Of a DNA stretch of 64,000 nucleotides, positions 11,421 to 21,878 are shown piece by piece. Numbering within the stretch: the stretch's first letter is position 1; the number at the start of each line of letters is the position of its first letter. The stretch is taken from the NCBI GenBank assembly GCA_902702965.1, contig CACRXP010000002.1:4957531-5021530 (forward strand), read 5' to 3'. Position numbers and translations under genes: made by a program. This stretch comes from Spirometra erinaceieuropaei (lineage: Eukaryota; Platyhelminthes; Cestoda; Diphyllobothriidea; Diphyllobothriidae). The notes below the pieces were generated by a model. The model was given only the letters and a program-made list of their open reading frames with translations, searched no databases and had not been told where the DNA came from.

Positions 11421-13059
11421 TTGGGCATGTTTCCCAAAGAAGAATTGTCTACTCGGTACCCTGACGTCACTCTGAACTCAAATCTTCCATTCTTTTTTCA
11501 TGCTGAAATTCCTTTCAGCAAACTCTTTTAAGTCATTTACTTAATTAATCGCTTAGGCTCCTGTGGTATCTCTACTTTAATCTGGGGATCAATAGATGCT
11601 TGCATACCTCCCCTCCGTCGTTTTTGTTCGCCAGTTATTTTTCTTCTTCTATCTAAAAAAAGACATGCTAGTTTTAAATCGGGGCCATAGAATGCTCTTT
11701 CCTGCTGCGGGCGTTTCTTATGACGTTTTAGTCGACATTATAGTAAAACGACATTACACAATGGTCAACCAACATATCGATCGAACTCTGGATGATATTA
11801 TCCATCTTTTTCAATCTAAATTAAATACTGCGATGTCCTCCCCTCATGTTCCGTGACTTTTGACGTATCTCTTTCCGTACATAGGCGCATCAGCATTTTG
11901 TATGACTGTTTTGGCACCACGCGTTACGTGCAAAGGAAGCAAAATAGAAAAACAGAGATCTGAACTACTTCCCTTTGTTAAACATTCATTTGTATGCAAA
12001 CCGATTTTCTCTTGTATCATTTATGAATCCGTATCCTGGCCAATATAACTAGAGCCAAATTTGCTGAGCATTTTAAAATGATACTTTTAAAATAAAGTGT
12101 CTTCCTCTTGTTTACTACACCAACGGTGAACCCGACTCAAAAAACCCGATTACACGGACAGAACAGGCACTGCCCACGTCAGGGAGAAGCATGTTCCTCG
12201 GCAGGACCTGGCGTCCGACAAGGTCGCCTGTGGCACACAGTCTGAAATTGTTGCAGTTCTGTCGGCCATGGCACCCAATCCTAGACGCTGACAGGCCCGG
12301 GGAGTAGACTGGTGTAAGAGAAAGAGAAGAGAGAGTGAAGTCGACTCCGGGAACTTTGTTCTCACAGCACTCCAGTATATGCCTCACCAAAACCCATCCA
12401 GCATGCTTTGAAACTATCACGACACGACAAACGCTGTCAGCTGACAGAACACCTCGATCTCTCCTCTCAGGATGTCAGGAGTCTGAGTGCAATTGCTCCT
12501 GCCTAAAGTGTCTTTAAGGCTCCTCTCATTCGTGCGGATCCGAATCCTCCCTCTGCTTCCGCCAAAACATGATCCGACACGCAAGCACTGGGCGTGTGTG
12601 TGGCGCGCGTAGATGACGGTTTAGCCTTGTCAGCCACTGCATCCGAAGCCGTCTCTGCTCTGCTTGACTCTCCGTTTCCACACCGGGCTCAGACCGGTGA
12701 GGTGGGGAAGAATGTAGCAAAAGATGAACAAGTTGACAATCATCATAAACCAGTCCATGCGCATGTCATCGGTGCTGCAGCTAACGTTGTGTGGGCCACA
12801 CGGTGAAAATCGTCGCTAGCAACAACCGAAGTGGTGATTTTCCGACGAGGCACGAGCCTTCTCCGCATGCACAGACTTGTCTCAGACGACAAGTGGTAAT
12901 CGTTTCTTCTGAGGATGAGAGGCGAGTTATTACCAAAATCCAATTTTCTACGGGTGTCTGATTTTGTTATACGCATGCCACCTGTGGCTTATTTAAAGGA
13001 CCGATCTTAGACCCTCTCCGACTAGATGGGTTCTTGATTATATAATTGCATCTTTTCGG
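11421..13059. other. AT-rich part, then unidentified GC-richer patch
   Basis: Up to about 12,100 the DNA is AT-rich and may include the tail of the non-LTR relic. About 12,115-12,960 is clearly richer in G and C than its surroundings and has overlapping open frames of 60-100 residues on both strands. None shows a motif I recognise. It may be an unclassified repeat or a degraded exon-bearing segment. Confidence 0.35.
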
Positions 13060-15599
13060 GAAAGTCTAAACCTAAATGTAGCATTAACAGATTGTGTGCA
13101 GTTTGCGATAAGACTGCATTAACTCAGGCAATGCTGGAGTTGTACAAATAGCCGTAAAGTTGTGACTGCACACTTCTATGCGTAGCGGTATTTCCACTTG
13201 TTCGAAACAGGCTACTTCCTGCATCTTTCTCCATCTGTAATGCGAAGAGCGTCAAATCTCTTAGGCAACCGTCGTTAATATAAATGAATGTACGAGAGTC
13301 TAAGAGAGTGCCAATGGTCATTGTCCACAACACAAATTTCTGGAAATACCGAGCAGTGTTGTGACTTAGCTCACAAACGACATATCAACGTAGGATAACT
13401 GTAAATCGAAGGGTGGTACGCTCACTAGTTGTTGCGAAGTCTCGTAAAATGTCAACAGTCTAGGTGCCATGATCGAAAATCAATGAGATAAGACGAAGTG
13501 AAAACGGTCCAAGAGACCAGTGAATCCTGCCAATCAGCCTCGAGTTAATTATCTACTAAGTCTATTTATTCCACTTTGCGAGGCAAAATGGAGCGGCCCT
13601 ATGAGGACATATGAGAAGAGCATCGAGATCTCCCTTTTCGGATTTGTAACTTTCAACGATCCTGACTGTACGTTTTGGACAGCACATGATTTTCCTCTCC
13701 TCCTTCTCTCACATATCGACCTGCTTGCGTAATTAATTCAAATGCCATCAATTGGTAGTACCCACGGACCACCTCATACTCAATGAAAACATCTTGCCAA
13801 GGTTACTGTCTTTCTGATCGCACAAGGCATTCGCTTAAACCATCTAAGCCGATAACCAAAATGGCAGGCAAGGCCATGAAGGAATAAACAAACCCTAATG
13901 AACCCGACAAAGGACTTCCTAACGCTGGTGGTCACTTCTGAGAATATCTGAATTTTTTGGTTCTATTTAGAGGAAGAAGAGAGACTGGATCTGGCCTACG
14001 GCAGTAACGTTAGTCAAAAGTCTGAAAAAATCGATCTAACATTTTTGACGCACTTTGAAATAGGAAATCTGATCTAGAGAGACTAGCAAGATTAATCCGC
14101 ATATAACAGAATTGCAAACTGGTTTTTGTCCTGTGGTATGCCTTTATTCATCTTCACCCCTTTCTGGCTGCCTCTGTAAACTAAAATCAAACGCCATACA
14201 TGCTAAAAATGTGTGGTAACTGGCGTAGGGCATGAAATACCCGTAAATATACCAAAAACCTCTGATCACCTGAAAATAGACAACTTATGAAAAATGGAAA
14301 CATCAAAAAATATTACAAGTAATATTATTTTGTCTAAAAATCGGAAGTGTAGAAAACGTAAAACATCATGTCTAAGAGAGTGGCACCGGCCATTTTCCAC
14401 AACGTAACTTGCAGGAACTATCGAGCAGTGTTGTAAACTGCCTCACAAGTGATGTACAACTAGAAGTGAACAGCGAATTGAAAGGCTGTGTACCAGCACG
14501 CTGCTGTGAGACCCTAACATGGTTAAGAAAACTTTCCGCAAGAAAAGTTTAGCTCAGCATTAGAGCTCCAGTTCATCTATTTACTCAGCGCATTTACCTT
14601 AGCCTGAGAGGTTTTTTTCATCAACTCAGCAATCTGAAATAATCTAATGAGGTCAAAAGACAAAAACGTTTGGAGGCTTGGATATGGCATTTTTTTCTTT
14701 TCTTTTTATTTCTTGGCTGGCGGTGAACTCAACTGCGAGCGTTAGGCTAAGAATAAGTACGCTTTGCTTCTATTTTGTAGAATGCGCTGAATGCGTGTGC
14801 GCATTCTAACAAAAGATTGTCCAGATGACTTCCATTTCATATTTGACCTACTAAATTTAATAATAACAGTTTGTCTGAGCTTTGGATATAGAAAATGCAT
14901 TCCAAGTGTTTATGCTAAAACTTACAAAGGACAGTTGAAATGCGCAGACAGTACCGAAGGGAGTTTCAAACAAATCAGCCTTCGTGACCCTCGACTCCTC
15001 CTCTCACATATTCAACTGCTTGCAATATAAATGAAAAAGTCGTCAGTTTTTAGCATCCACTGACTACCTCACATTCGATGAAGGCATAATCTCTTCCCTA
15101 TCTCATAAGGCATTTTCTTAAACCCTCTAAGCCGTTAGCCAAAATGGCAGGCATAACCACGGGACGGTAAACGTTAATGACCCCCACAAAGGACTTCCTA
15201 ACGTTGGGGATATCTTATGAAGATATATACGTTTCTTTTGGCTCAACTTATAAGATGGGGAGAGACTGGATCTGGCTTACGGCAGTTATTTTCATCAGTA
15301 AAGCATTAATATCGATCAATCCTGTTTGATGTACTTTAAAGGAGGAAATTTGGTTAAGAAAGCATTACAAAATTGATCCGCATATAAGGAATTCCAAACT
15401 GGTTTTTGTCCTGTGATACGTCTTTATTCATCTACACCCTTTTGCTAACTGCCTCTGTGAAGTCAAATCAAAAGCAATGCATGTTTTGCTCGTGTGGTAA
15501 GTGGTTTAAGGCAAGAAATGTTCGTTAATCTACAAATACCTCTAATACCTTGAAAATAGGCATCTTATGTAAATGAAAACATTAAAAAATATTACAGTA
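13060..15599 (+). repeat. Long repeat R1, plus-strand copy, two tandem diverged units
   Basis: This block aligns over about 2 kb with the minus strand of 55430-57460, at an identity I estimate by eye as around 80 percent. Internally it is tandem. Unit 1 (about 13283-14354) and unit 2 (about 14355-15599) both open with GTCTAAGAGAGTG and a TCCACAAC segment. Both share the 600-bp second half that starts CTCACATATxxACCTGCTTGC (13704 and 15001) and includes the AAAATGGCAGGC and GTCTTTATTCATCTxCACCC segments. The middle parts differ. No reading frame survives along it. It may be a non-autonomous element or a dispersed satellite-like unit. It is interrupted at 15598-15599 by foldback copy 2 and resumes for about 50 bp at 16591. 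Confidence 0.75.
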
Positions 15600-16590
15600 C
15601 AGTATGTGGACTAACTCCTGAAACGTTAACCGACATTTCGAGATGCGTTTCTGATTAGTCAAGATTAAGTAAGTAAAGTTGGAAAAATAATCTTCCGACA
15701 GGATACTTCTATAATATTCATCTACCTCAGAATGCCGGCTATCGAATGAACTTCTTTCCGGCCGTAGACAAAAACTATACATTTTGAAAATGACTACTAA
15801 AGTAGCCTGCAGTTTTCTCGTTGATTTTCGATGCCCTTAAAAATTCAATTATATTTCGTGGAGAACATGCGTACAAATATTTATTCCTTTGCTCATTTGG
15901 TAGACATTACGACTTTTTCCAATATTACACTCAAAGAAAGGGTATAATTCGGCTTTTAAAAAGGTTAAAATTGTGGGACATTTTAATACCGTGAGCTAAC
16001 CGTTCATAAAACGTCAAGTCTTTGCTTTTATCATTTTGGTTTTTAAAGTGGAAAGTATGGCTCGAATCCGCAGCCAGCTTTCAGGAATTCCTTATGGTAT
16101 ACTTTTGATATCGTAGAGAAATACATGGTTTTTTTGTTCGCGAACGATATACGGTCTCTAGTATGGAAAATCTGGATGCAAGTGTAAAGGCAGGTTGGGT
16201 TCAAAATTATTTTGGAATTGGAAAAACTTTTGAAAGCCGGATTATACTTTTCCATCGGGCATAAAATCGGAAAAAAACGTTATTTTTTACCGAATGAGCA
16301 AAAGTATGAGTATGTGCATGCATGTTTTTCATGAAGTATAAAGGCATTTTTAAGGATATCGACAATCCATGAGAAAACGGCTTGCTTTTTAAGTAGTCAT
16401 TTTTACAAGGTAAATTTTTTGCAGGCAATCCAGAGAACGTTAGTTCAAAGGCCGAGATCCTTAGGTAACTGATTATTATAGAATAATGGTTCATGGTAAT
16501 TAGTTTTACAACCCTACTTAATCAATCTTTTCGAAACGGAAACTCATTTCGAAAGTTCAGTTGACATTTCATAAGTCAGCTCACCTACTA
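15600..16590. mobile_element. Foldback element, copy 2, inserted into R1
   Basis: This 991-bp element starts CAGTATGTGGACTAACTCCT and ends CAGCTCACCTACTA, with TA on both sides (15598-15599, 16591-16592). Its inverted arms match those of copy 1, for example the CGATTTTCGATG-like and ACTACTAAAGTAGCC segments on the left and AAGTAGTCATTTTTAC on the right. The flanks rejoin a sequence found uninterrupted in R1 unit 1 at 14311-14370, so this is a true insertion at TA. It has no coding capacity. Confidence 0.85.
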
Positions 16591-17554
16591 TAATATTATT
16601 ATGTTTAGAAATCGGAGGTAGAAAAAACGCAAAAATTGTTTGAAATGAATAAATGCGATTTTTGAAATGCAAGAAGTGTATCTACACAAATAACTGGGTA
16701 AAAAACATAATAGTTAAAAACAGCGTTACGAAAATAGTTTTTTTCTGATTGCGGTTGAATATCTTCCAAAACTTAATGTATAGTTAAATGAGTTAGTTAG
16801 CCATCAGTTTGCTGTTTAGATACAGACTTTGAAACGATCTCGAGAAGAATTAGTGTACTGTTTTTCAATATTCACTACTTTATATACGACTGATTAAAGC
16901 AAAGCGTACTTTGCCTGATTTGTTACTAAAGGCATCACAGAAAAGAAAGTCTTTTTAAAGCCAAGTGATGGTGACTAGTCAATTCTTAGATCAACAGTTA
17001 GTTTGGTAAACCTCTCCAGTTTCAATCAATTTTCTCTCGTAGGAAAACGTGCAGATGTGCACACCTACTTGAGGCCAGAAACTACCCTAACAATTGCTTT
17101 AATGTAAAGGTTATTCCGTTGTACGCTTTACTATATAAACAAATTATATGGTAAAAATATTAGGGGCATATTTGGCAGGAGCAAAAAACATTTCCTAGGA
17201 CGGGGTAGACGAATGAGTAAATTGCAGGATGTTGATGTGCCCCAGAAGGATCCTGTAGACCCTCATCATAACTGTCCATGAGTTTCATCACACGCTGCAT
17301 ATGCTTTTGCAGTTGGTTTTTAGTGTTTATTCAGTACCGGATTTTTGTCCTGAAAAGAATGCACAGGCAACTTCCTTTTGTGCTTTTTTCACAGAAAGGT
17401 ATGTTTTATCTAAATCTAGTGATTGAAAGAGGGTTTTTTCAATTGTAAGCAATTTAACAATACTGATGGACACACTTATTTACGTTTTGCACAATAGAAT
17501 AAATCTAAGCTGCCGGGAACGCCAAACAGACTGGGCTGTTTAGAAATTTTTAAT
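16591..17554. other. R1 remainder, then nothing recognised
   Basis: The first roughly 50 bp (TAATATTATTATGTTTAGAA onward) continue R1 after the foldback insertion. The rest is AT-rich without a supported feature. Confidence 0.45.
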
Positions 17555-18888
17555 CAAAATTGTGAAATGTGTTTTCTACAGAACGGTTACTTTAATCAAG
17601 TTGTACTATTGATTTACATGGAACATTATTCTGCAATACTCTAGTCAATCCATAGTGCCAGCTTTTGAATGGGCTTTTTTCGTCTATCTGCAGAAACCAC
17701 ACGTCAAAAACTGATAGCAAATGTAGTGCAAAATATTTCCGTTGTTTTTGGAGGCTCTTAAAAGTATATTTTATAAAGCAATTCATAAAGATAACTGTTT
17801 TTTTACTCATATGAAAGCGCACTGTGCTGTATTTGCCCCTTATCTTTGAAGAATAAGTTTTTGCCCGCTTTAAAAAGTGTTACATTATGAGACTTCTTAA
17901 GAATGTGAAACTTTCACTTACACAGAATCGCATCAATACACCTATAGATGTTGTTTATAAGGTATACTTTGCGGTCTACATTCATTGCAAAATTGCATAA
18001 AAGCTGCATGAAGTCTTTATAAAAACGTAGGTAATTGTATGATTTTCCCTGCACTGAAAGTTCACATTGTGGGGTCTTGAAACTCGAGACGCAAATGCAG
18101 CTGTAGTTTAAGTTCAAAATTATTCAGGAGTTGCACAAAACTATACTACGGAAAAGACGCCTTCTTTGAGTTAATAATTCAAATAAAATTTGCTTTGGCA
18201 GGATTGACTTATGTGGCCTCCCAAGCAGAACGTGAAAACAGAAGCCGGCTGCAGTACAACTGGCCTTGAGCCAACGTTCACTGAAGGTAGGATTAGATTT
18301 AAGGTTAGGGTTGGTGGTAGGTTAATCAGTAGGTCCAAGACCAGATTTAAAGTCGACAGCAAGGTAAGTCAGGATCAAGTTGAGAAGTAAGGTAGGGGCA
18401 AATATTAAGAGCAGCGTTAGGGTTAAGGGTAAGATTAGGGTCAAGATTAAGGCAACGATTTTTCTATATTATGGTTATTGTTGGGATAAGAAAACGGGTA
18501 TATTTTGCATTTTCCGGAATTATGCGCAGGTCCGCATTTATTTCCTGTCCAGGAAGCCGCAGAACTCAATTCCACCCTTGCGTTCTCATCAAATAAGTAC
18601 GAGAAAAAATGCTTTTGTTCATGCTTTCTACAAATTATATTTGAACCTATAAGGTCATCAATGAAAAATGACAAAGCGTCGTGCAAACGAAATAATCTCA
18701 ATTCACCGAATATGGTGTTTGCAGCGGCCGGAACCAAGCTCATTCAAAAGCTGACATTCTGGAGTGACTGGTATATTTTTAGATACGTTGAATGACATCA
18801 ATACTACAGCCTCACCTAAGCAACACTTTCCAATTGAAAACACATTTCAGATTTTCGGTTAAGAATTCATGAGATAGTCCCCCTATTG
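17555..18888. mobile_element. Foldback element, copy 3, with internal extra segment
   Basis: The right arm (about 18600-18888) shows the family pattern ATGCTTTCTACAAATTATATTTG through to CATGAGATAGTCCCCCTATTG. The left arm (about 17555-17850) matches more weakly. The shared central segment (TGATTTTCCCTGCACTGAAAG onward, about 18039) is present. The element is about 340 bp longer than its relatives because of an extra stretch around 18180-18560 that holds a TTAGGG-like tract. The left end is poorly defined and no clean TA duplication is seen. Confidence 0.6.
18285..18450 (+). repeat. Degenerate TTAGGG-like interstitial tract
   Basis: Strings such as AAGGTTAGGGTTGG, GCGTTAGGGTTAAGGG, AAGATTAGGGTCAAG and AAGGTAGGGG recur over about 160 bp. 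The canonical animal and flatworm telomere unit is TTAGGG. The tract lies inside foldback copy 3 and is absent from the other copies, so it was acquired by that copy. Confidence 0.5.
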
Positions 18889-19212
18889 TTTTATTATTAT
18901 TAGACACAGAATTCATCGCAGAGTTTGCACTAAAACCGATGATAGTTCGCCCATTTGCATCGACCAGTTACTGATGTCTGATCCCTAGGTGCTTGTATAT
19001 TCAATGTATGAGCAGTGTCCAGTGGTTCTTATAATGCTACTTTCACTTGAACTATAGGGTCCGTACTGTGTTATCTGCTGTTCAGAATTATGTAGGCCTG
19101 CATGGGCTCAGTATTCACCAATCTTTTTCGATTGCAGGATTGCATCTTCACTATGATATCCAACAGTTCAAAATCAATCAAAGCGAAGAGACGAGTCCCA
19201 GGACGCAGTCCT

Positions 19213-19252
19213 GAAGAAGAAAAAGAAGAAAAAGAAGAAGAAGAAGAAGACA
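19213..19252 (+). repeat. GAA microsatellite inside the PLE repeat
   Basis: The short GAAGAAGAAG tract seen in the 6.4-kb copy is expanded here to about 40 bp of GAA and GAAAAA units, giving a spurious Glu/Lys-rich frame at 19102-19284. Confidence 0.8.
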
Positions 19253-19276
19253 CGATCGCCGGGACAAGAGCTTTAT

Positions 19277-19322
19277 TAGCCTGACGTTTCGGATTCCTGC
19301 TCGAATCCATCATCAGAGACAT
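19277..19322 (-). ncRNA. Type-I hammerhead ribozyme motif, best conserved copy
   Basis: The minus strand reads GTCT, CTGATGA, T, then a perfect 6-bp stem II (GGATTC, loop GAGCAG, GAATCC), then GAAAC, GTC and AGGC. Both cores, the cleavage triplet GTC, stem II and the 4-bp stem I are intact. Stem III is only the 2-bp ACGT. The extra T between CTGATGA and stem II is shared by all family members seen here. AATAAA follows the predicted cleavage site directly (AGGCTAATAAAG). Confidence 0.7.
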
Positions 19323-19365
19323 ATGCAGATAAGGGTGGCTCATGCACATGTGGCTGCAGTATTCT

Positions 19366-19591
19366 CGCAAGAGGTAACAACCGCGTGAGCCGGGAGCTGT
19401 TTGAGTTATGGTTTACTGGCCCCCAGTCCATTAACGAGTGCAATGATCTTCCCATTCAATACACTGTGCTGAGACTTCGTTTAGGCGGAGTAATTGGTCA
19501 CGCGTGGAGCGCCCTGGTGAACACTTCCCAACACCCGGGTCAGGGCTTCAGATGGTTGAGCAATCATCACACCAACATCCAACGCACGTGA
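19366..19591 (+). pseudogene. Penelope-like element, C-terminal coding fragment
   Basis: The frame reads RGNNRVSRELFELWFTGPQ, then SINECNDLPIQYTVLRLRLG and ends at a stop at 19589-19591. This is the conserved tail downstream of the GIY-YIG endonuclease in Penelope-like proteins (pattern NRxxRELxEAW, SINxxxDL, YxxLR). It is the same lineage as the minus-strand element at 27850-28960, which reads RSDNRMNREMSTSWFTD at the same place. The reverse transcriptase and endonuclease domains are missing, so the copy is 5' truncated. The last codons overlap the terminal repeat. Confidence 0.75.
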
Positions 19592-19709
19592 TGAAATTGC
19601 AGCAATTAACGACGCGAATGTCGGCCATCACGCAACGTGCAACGAACCCTGATAAAGGGGAGGGAGCCGTAAATATTCATAGGTATGCGGTAGCATGGCT
19701 ACTGCAGCT

Positions 19710-19717
19710 TATAAATA
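19710..19717 (+). promoter_or_regulatory. TATA-like box in the PLE terminal repeat
   Basis: TATAAATA sits between two CTGCAG sites, about 45 bp upstream of the hammerhead. The same box is present in the 6.4-kb copy (minus strand of 6534-6541). The position would suit a promoter in a PLE terminal repeat. The function is inferred only. Confidence 0.35.
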
Positions 19718-19754
19718 CTGCAGCCGCATGTGCATGAACCACCCTTATCTGCAT

Positions 19755-19800
19755 ATGTCTCTGATGACGGATTCGAGCAGGAATCCGGAACGTCAGGCTC
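19755..19800 (+). ncRNA. Hammerhead ribozyme motif with mutated core
   Basis: GTCT, CTGATGA, C, GGATTC, GAGCAG and GAATCC are intact, but GAAAC is changed to GGAAC. The mutated core position is normally invariant, so this copy is probably inactive. The AATAAA downstream is also changed, to CATAAA. Confidence 0.6.
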
Positions 19801-19851
19801 ATAAAGCTCTTGTCCCGGCGATCGTGTCTTCTTCTTCAAGTTCAAAATCAA

Positions 19852-20886
19852 GGATATTTAATAGCCCTTGAATAGGAGCGATATGCGGCTCACACTTTTC
19901 CTTTTTACTTTGGTTTGGAGACGAACTAGCTTTAAAAAATTTATTTATTTAAGAAAATGGGGAAAGTTAGCACACGTCTGTGTGGGATTACTCTTTTGGA
20001 CGTTTACCAAGGTAGTCGCTTGTCCAAGGCCGGTTGCGGCAAAAAACAAAAGCCATCACCATATACATTTGACTCGCATGATGCTGCCAACCTGCAGCCG
20101 CCGCTTTTGGATACACATTTTATTTCTTACCTTCGAAAATTCACTCAAAAAGTCCTTTTGTAAGAAAAATCTTCAAGACTTGGACTGATTTTACATAGAG
20201 TACAGAAAGAATTACACAGTAGAAAAAATTTCACTATCGCGTGGCCCAAATATTACTCGCTACCCGTTTGGTTGTTAGGACCACCACTTAGCACAGCAGT
20301 TTAGTGTGGCAGGTTAAAACACCTTTCCACAGTGCTGCCTTGTTTGCTTTTCGAGTACGATATTGCACGAACCTTGGACAAATCCACATTCTTTAACGAC
20401 CTGCATTTTCTGGCGATTAATTGACACCCACTTAACAACTAAAGCAAAAACAAATTACTATACAAACCGGCAAGAAATATGCAAACGCACATGATTTGAG
20501 TGGACGAATTAGTGCGGGCAAGACCGTTTTCAACACCTTCCCGTCAACCCGACTGAATGGTTTATAATGTCGGGGGAGCAGTTTAGTTTTTTTCGTTGGA
20601 CATCTTAAGAATGCTGAAATTAAAAATTCAATAAGCAAAGCGGCAAAAATAGACAAAGAATATAATCACAATATTAGGCTGATGGGCATCGGACTAGCCG
20701 AAATATATTAAGACACGTTTTTGATACTGTCAACTGCATTTGGCTGTTCGTGGAGAACAACATTTTGGTCAAAACGTAGGATATCAGCCATCCATCCAGA
20801 AGACGATGCGTATTATAATCAAATCGCCACGCTTGATTGCAGGTGAAATGGCTGTAACTTCACGCACGGGGGTCTGCAGCACAGCA
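19852..20886. other. Nothing recognised
   Basis: AT-rich DNA with short frames (about 19868-20188 and others) that match no family known to me. Confidence 0.45.
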
Positions 20887-21876
20887 CAGTGGATGTGCTA
20901 ATCCACGAAAGGTTAATCAACATTCTTTTATGCGTTTTCGACTCAGCAAGGCTACTAAAATAGGGTTCTGACAATAATTATCACGAAGAATAATCACAGG
21001 GTATCTCACTTACTCCGGGATGCAAGCTTTTGACTGAGCTTATTTTCAGGCATCGGCAAAAACTATATTCTCTAAAAAATGATTACCTGTGTAGTATGAA
21101 CTCTTTTATTGATTTTCAATGGTCTTATAATCTAATCTATTTCAGAAAAATCAAACAAAAAGATATTTGTTCTCTAATTAATTTTGAAGAAGATTATGCT
21201 TTATTCACATTTTATATTTAACAAAGGGATATAAATCGGTTTTGAACAGGTTTCCTTTTATAAACTTTTTAAGATAGTGGAATATCCACATATAAAACAT
21301 CTGCCTCTGCGTCAACTTATGTTGCTTGTATAGTTTGCAATACGGCTTGTATCCACTGCTAACGTTCATGAACCCCATATGGTCTCCTTTTAATAACGTA
21401 TGAAAATCTGTGATTTTCTATGCACGAAAAATATGCAGCTTGACGTTTGGAAGCTCCGAATGCAAGTGCAAAGACAGGTCGAGGTCTAAATTATTCAGAA
21501 GTTGGGAGAGTTTTCTAAAACCAAGTCATACCATGTCTTCAAGTACGACATTTGAAAAAGACATGATTTTCTATCAAATGAAAAAGGAATGAATATTATT
21601 ATGTGTGGTTTATATGAAATATATTTAAATTTAAAAGGACATCGAAAATCAGTGAGAAAAAATCCATATTACTTAAGTAGCTAGTTTTTACGGACCGTAG
21701 GTTTTGTGGGCAGCCGAAAAGACGTTTTTTTTAAATCTAGCATCTTGAAGTGACTGAATTGTCTTGGGAAATGGTCGTACGGTAATTAATATTACGATTC
21801 CACTTAAGTAATCTATTTGAGTCGATGGTGCATTCCTGAATTTTGTTTAACGTTTCGTGTGTTAGCACATCTGCCG
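20887..21876. mobile_element. Foldback element, copy 4
   Basis: The element is 990 bp long. The left end CAGTGGATGTGCTAATCC and the right end GTGTGTTAGCACATCTGCCG are inverted relatives. TA follows the right end (21877-21878), while the left flank is CA, so one target base has changed. The arms carry the family segments GATTTTCAATGG and CATCGAAAATCAGTGAG. The end sequence TGTGCTAA is particularly close to the Tc1-like element's TGTGCTAACTCATG. It has no coding capacity. Confidence 0.8.
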
Positions 21877-21878
21877 TA

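Larger units (their letters stand above)
19178..19838 (+). mobile_element. Penelope-like insertion with inverted 5' repeat and 13-bp target duplication
   Basis: Perfect 13-bp direct repeats AGTTCAAAATCAA (19165-19177 and 19839-19851) bound a 661-bp insertion. It consists of a minus-strand piece of the terminal repeat (19178-19365), a plus-strand 3' coding fragment of the PLE (19366-19591) and the plus-strand terminal repeat to 19838. The two repeat pieces face each other, and each has its own hammerhead motif. The inverted piece includes the outermost GTCTCTTCGCT end, which the direct piece lacks. Penelope elements are known for partial copies with inverted or tandem terminal repeats. This is a compact example created as one insertion event. 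Confidence 0.8.

Noticed and set aside
19102..19284. Glu/Lys-rich frame
   Set aside because: Produced by the GAA microsatellite inside the PLE repeat.
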